From assembly GCA_025642075.2 (NCBI GenBank), contig JAODUO010000132.1, positions 687,001 through 751,000 on the forward strand: DNA of 64,000 nucleotides, given 5' to 3'. A program made the position numbers and the translations under genes. Position 1 is the first letter of the stretch, and every line of letters starts with the position of its first letter. This DNA comes from Ridgeia piscesae. Its lineage: Eukaryota; Annelida; Polychaeta; Sabellida; Siboglinidae. Positions 59,840-64,000 of the stretch are shown piece by piece. Below the pieces are notes generated by a model that saw nothing but the letters and a program-made list of their open reading frames with translations, was not told the origin of the DNA and ran no database searches.

Positions 59840-61587
59840 TATATATATTGGACCAAAACAGGTTACCTTAATCTGAGATAATTTATTACCATAGTAGATA
59901 CAACCTCAGTAGAGTGAGTACTGTCTACGACCCAGACAGTTGTCGTCTGTACGTTATACACAGTTAGGTAGGAATGTCAAATATTGGGTCAGATGAATGT
60001 CTCCAGGCTGCTGGATACAGCCTGGACTTTAGACTGACATGGATATAACATAACTGGAGGGGGGGTTATGCATCCGTGAATCGCCCAGTTGTGGGTGATC
60101 CTAACCCCACTGGTCCAGGACAATAGGGTATGTTTTGCGGCATATTGCAGTGACTCATTTGTAAAGCAGATTATCTTCTTGTTGTCCGGTCTGATCAAAG
60201 TACTGTGATAATCGAACACATCCTACTTGTGTTGGGACAATTTCACCACCCCAGGCCTGTTATCTACCATGTTCTGCAGCGACTCGATATCATTCATAGT
60301 TTCACCACAGTATACTTGGGGGTATGTCTACCCCGTTACTATCCTTCTGGGCAGGAAACAGACACAATCAGTTTCAGACATATGTAAGCTTTCAGAAAGG
60401 GGGCTAGTCTGTTGTCTGTTGTAGCATAATAGGTTGTACACAAAACTTATCCCTACAAAGAACGTAAGCTAAAGCCCCGAATTCAGCAAATGCTTCTGAG
60501 CAGTAATTGGAAGTTAGTTACAAACTAACGTTCTAAATGGTGCTCAACCTTTGCTCCAGATGCTATGAGAATCAGGATTTGGGCCAAAGTACTCATTACT
60601 CATACTTGTTACTAATTTTTATAGTCATGTCTTTTTATCTGCACACTTTTGTTCCCAATGTTTTTGGTCAGATAAACAAAATGTGCCGATTAGCTAGACA
60701 CCTTAATACACAGTATCAAGATGATTCCTACACAAAACGTGTGGATCATGAAACAACCATGTGGATAACTACAGGTGTTGTGGTCCCAGATTCTGCACGA
60801 ATCTGCCAAATTTAGGACCACAATGGTAGCGGGCCAGAATTCTCCGTTGTTACTAACATAATTTCCAAATGTAATGCATAATATTCGAATATGATTGGTA
60901 TTACGCCAATTTTTAATAAAAATTAATGCGCTATATGCATTTTGATGAAACTCCGCCCGGGCATGTCACCAGTGATACGTCAGAGCAGATAAAAGCAGCC
61001 ACTGCACTTGCATGCGCATGTGAGATATGTGTTTTGCCAAATCTGGGCCCAGCCGAATCAGGGCCCAAGTCAACAGGTATGATGAAATAAATGGAAGGGA
61101 TCCTGCAGACAATTGTAGGTTGATCATGATTGACAGTAGGACAAGGTTGTTTATTAGTAATTGTGATACCATCTAAGTGTCATCTGGGAGCGGAAATCTC
61201 TGGTTGGTGTGTCTGGTGCTTATCTGATTGATTACTGCAGATGTTCATTGTTAGCACTCTGCTGAACCTTATCATATGCACCCAAGTATGTACTTACCAC
61301 AACACCGTTGATGTGGGTGGCATCGCTAAAATCAGTACTCAACTCAGAAAATACCAGTGATGGAATAACAAATTTCACTGAATAACTTTTGATTACTTGA
61401 CATAAACAGTGTAACGTGTTTACGTGATTGTATAGTTGTCTTGCTTTGCAGGTAGCGGTAGGGAGATTTCCTGCTGCAACTGTATACACATGTCAGTTCG
61501 AACAGTGGAAGTGCTTATGATGTGTGTATGCAACGTAGCAGATTGTGTATGTGCACATTAGTGGTTAAGACCATAAATATGTAAATG

Positions 61588-61650
61588 TTTATTGATTTAT
61601 ATAGCACCATGTTTATACAATAGTATTCTATGGTGCTGTACAGTACAAGA
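61588..61650 (-). mobile_element. L2-like or SINE 3' tail fragment (minus strand)
   Basis: On the minus strand the text runs ACTGTACAGCACCATAGAAT and ends with CATGGTGCTATATAAATCAA, similar to the GCGC...GGCGCTATATAAAT end of the L2-like copies elsewhere in the window. Followed by A/T-rich low-complexity sequence to ~61900. Confidence 0.5.
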
Positions 61651-62433
61651 AATGGCACAATGAAGTTTATATAAATATTCGACATGATATATGTATTTTG
61701 ATATAATATATAAGAAAGTAAAATAAAAAAAAAATATATATAAATAGATTATTTAATTAATAATATTAATAATAAATAAGTTTAAAAATAATAATAATAA
61801 ATAAATAAAAAATTAAATTAACAATTCAAGTACAAACATGCGACATAGTCAAAATAATGATCTAACAAGTGTAAAATTATTTTAATTAATAAAATGTTTA
61901 AATTAATCGTAGGCTATACTAAAATAGTGAGATAACTTACTACTGACTGGTTCAACACTTCTTGAGATTATGTCTGACTTAGCATGTCTACATGAAATGT
62001 GTGTGAGGGTAGTAGAAGACAGCTGGCTTGAAGACAGTTGTGAAATGTGGTCCTCTTGGCAGTCTGTTGTTCCACACACAGTGCCAAGTGCCCCAATGCT
62101 GCTACATTGTTGCACATTGTAAAAATGACACAGACAGTTATTTTTGGCTTCTTTACTGATATAAATTATTGGTTACATACATAATTGTGCTGTGGACTTA
62201 TTCAGTATGATTACTAAATAGTGTACGTGCAATTAATTATGATGTTATAATTGATTAATTAATAGTTACAACTGCATAGATGCTACAATATTAAGCAAAT
62301 TATGAAACAATATGATAGCGGTATACAAATCCATAAGATAATTTCTTCAGTGTACCCTTTTTCTACCATTTTATACTGTTTTGTTTCTACTATGTTCTAT
62401 ATTATGTATGGTATTGGAAAATAAACATAATAA

Positions 62434-62842
62434 TTGATTGATTGACTGACTGACTGACTGACTGACTGACTGACTGACTGACTGACTGACTGACTGACTG
62501 ACTGACTGACTGACTGACTGACTGACTGACTGACTGACTGACTGACTGACTGACTGACTGACTGACTGACTGACTGACTGACTGACTGACTGACTGACTG
62601 ACTGACTGACTGACTGACTGACTGACTGACTGACTGACTGACTGACTGACTGACTGACTGACTGACTGACTGACTGACTGACTGACTGACTGACTGACTG
62701 ACTGACTGACTGACTGACTGACTGACTGACTGACTGACTGACTGACTGACTGACTGACTGACTGACTGACTGACTGACTGACTGACTGACTGACTGACTG
62801 ACTGACTGACTGACTGACTGACTGACTGACTGACTGATTGAT
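62434..62842. repeat. (ACTG)n tetranucleotide microsatellite, about 100 copies
   Basis: Nearly perfect GACT repeat with ATTG variants at both ends, stopping ~75 bp before the FREM exon 2 acceptor. Ser-Gln-Ser-Val frames on the minus strand are artefacts. Confidence 0.98.
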
Positions 62843-62916
62843 TCTTTGCGGAATGAACCTGTGTGATGTTATATCCAGTTCTGCTCTGCTGTAAGCCTGG
62901 CACACTTGTGTTTCAG

Positions 62917-63006
62917 GTGACATCGATGACAGACATGTCTACTACATCAGGAGGTATGGCACCAATGAAACGACAGACTCCTTCCAGTTCAAGATCATTG
63001 ACAAAG
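62917..63006 (+). CDS. FREM-family protein, coding exon 2 (end of CSPG repeat 12)
   Basis: A 90-bp exon between acceptor TTTCAG and donor G/GTACGT, phase 1 at both ends. It encodes DIDDRHVYYIRRYGTNETTD then SFQFKIIDK, which completes the repeat begun at 53959: FTQ-D-I...V-x-Y, an N-E-T glycosylation site, then D-S-F-x-F-x-I-x-D. The reading frame continues directly from the exon ending at 54167. The rest of the gene is outside the window. Confidence 0.88.
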
Positions 63007-63525
63007 GTACGTAACTGATGGTTTTTGCAGGTGGTACATCACATTACCCAACCACTCATTATACTCATGCAGTTCTACTTTGGGTTCCCTGCCTCCAAAA
63101 TTGGGCGTACATTCTTAATGTGGGTTTCTTTTAGAGGAATTATGCAATTTACATTTCTTAGACATTTAGTTTTAATTTTTGCGTATTTCTTATAAATACT
63201 GCAGTTTCAAGTTTTTGTATCTATGGATAATTTTAATGATCTTGTATATTTTCTGTTAGAATTTGTGACTTGTTTTAATGATTAAACGAGTAAAGCGTAT
63301 TTGAGCAGTTTAGGCTGAAAAGGGCGTTATATATAATCAATTCTCATATTATTATAACAAATGTTTAATGATTCCTGTTCAGTATGAACGTTCAAGTGTT
63401 ATTCAAGTTGCGAACAATGCCATGCGGAACATTATAAAAACTGTCTAACAGACCTTGAACATGTATAAATGAGGTTCAGACAGGAATGGGTGAAATCAGC
63501 CTTCGTATGTGAGGCTCTTGAAGGC
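63007..63525 (+). mobile_element. FREM intron 2 start, with an L2-like tail fragment at ~63285-63345
   Basis: Intron begins GTACGT. At 63285-63345 the text GTAAAGCGTATTTGAGCA then GAAAAGGGCGTTATATATAA matches the L2-like 3' tail pattern (AAAGCGC.TTGAGC...GGCGCTATATAAAT) on the plus strand. Confidence 0.5.
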
Positions 63526-63870
63526 TGTCTACGTCTAGATGTCTGTAACCTACAGCAGGCTGTCTACGTCTATATGTCTGTAAGCCTACAGCAAGCTGTC
63601 TACGTCTATATGTCTGTAACCTACAGCAGGCTGTCTACGTCTAGATGTCTGTAAGCCTACAGCAGGCTGTCTACGTCTATATGTCTGTAACCTACAGCAG
63701 GCTGTCTACGTCTAGATGTCTGTAACCTACAGCAGGCTGTCTACGTTTAGATGTCTGTAAGCCTACAGCAGGCTGTCTACGTCTAGATGTCTGTAAGCCT
63801 ACAGCAGGCTGTCTACGTCTAGATGTCTGTAAGCCTACAGCAGGCTGTCTACGTCTATATGTATGTAAGC
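63526..63870 (+). repeat. 35/36-bp intronic minisatellite, about 10 copies
   Basis: Unit CTGTCTACGTCTAGATGTCT then GTAACCTACAGCAGG. A 36-bp form with GTAAGCCTACAG and a TATATG/TAGATG variant alternate irregularly. 63871-64000 is unique intron sequence with no further feature. Confidence 0.95.
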
Positions 63871-64000
63871 CCGCAGCTCATTCTTTAGCACAGATTACAT
63901 CTACAAGAAACAAACTGGAAGGATGTCTTTGATCTGTCCCTCCCCTCCGCTGGGCTAATGCTTCACTTACAATAGGGTCTGTTTAAAGCTGAACTAATTA

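Larger units (their letters stand above)
54168..62916 (+). other. FREM intron 1 (8.75 kb)
   Basis: The donor GTAGGA at 54168 and acceptor TTGTGTTTCAG ending at 62916 join codon phase 1 to phase 1, completing W-T-Q-G-D-I-D. Contents: a GA-rich repeat, GT/CA microsatellites, a 40-bp VNTR, a LINE/SINE-tail fragment and a long ACTG tetranucleotide array. The stretches 55145-59240 and 59840-61587 show no gene or recognisable element apart from a short GTTACCCCACTA repeat at 56166-56211. Confidence 0.85.

Noticed and set aside
59205..59856. Cys-rich minus-strand frames (CQCVAHCHS repeats)
   Set aside because: Artefact of the 40-bp intronic minisatellite; frames shift with unit-length variants.
62397..62923. 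Ser-Gln-Ser-Val repeat proteins on the minus strand
   Set aside because: Translation of an (ACTG)n microsatellite inside an intron of the FREM gene.
1..64000. tRNA, rRNA or small structured RNA genes
   Set aside because: I saw no convincing cloverleaf, A/B box pair or rRNA segment; a covariance-model scan would be needed to exclude diverged ones.

Overview
This window is a piece of animal nuclear genome, probably a marine invertebrate and most likely a lophotrochozoan. It has GT-AG introns, long intergenic and intronic DNA, TA and GT microsatellites, and nested remains of gypsy, RTE, L2-like and cut-and-paste elements. Two host genes are clear: an intronless class A G-protein coupled receptor (38379-39365) and the first two coding exons of a FRAS1/FREM-family basement-membrane protein (49143-54167 and 62917-63006, continuing beyond the window). 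The phylum assignment is inference; no marker in the window fixes it.

Layout. 1-8.7 kb: a broken gypsy integrase end with a likely 3' LTR, an orphan MADF-type DNA-binding exon, six decayed copies of one LINE reverse-transcriptase motif, and a degenerate protein-coding stretch I cannot identify (6969-8660). 8.67-13.47 kb: a tandem array of a ~355-bp unit, about 13.5 copies. 13.5-21.8 kb: a composite array of 1.6-2.2 kb units, each made of gypsy pol (post-protease) fragments plus a 27-bp minisatellite. 21.8-26.3 kb: a transposase HTH fragment joined to the C-terminal half of a YqaJ-nuclease/PHD protein, a ~3.4-kb minisatellite of a 47-bp unit that is itself the PHD-finger core, then on the opposite strand the N-terminal part of the same kind of protein.

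26.8-38 kb: a large transposase-like gene with a possible promoter and 5' intron, disabled by frameshifts (one is an exact 17-bp tandem duplication); a 1.25-kb pogo/Tigger-like inverted-repeat element inserted into a field of ~200-300 bp degenerate repeats; an RTE-type LINE; and decayed LINE endonuclease on the minus strand. 38-49 kb: the GPCR, TA microsatellites, several L2-like 3' tails, and a perfect 68-bp palindrome. 49.1-64 kb: the FREM gene, whose giant first exon carries nearly all 12 CSPG repeats, followed by an 8.7-kb intron with several VNTRs.

The genes do not form a pathway; the window is two host genes among mobile elements. The strongest novelty is the PHD-finger-derived minisatellite lying between the inverted halves of a YqaJ-family gene. 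Several features point to long-read consensus error and should be checked first: single-base homopolymer frameshifts in the FREM exon, indel-rich centres of long satellites, and a segment at 18.05-18.56 kb that looks like a blend of two repeat sequences.
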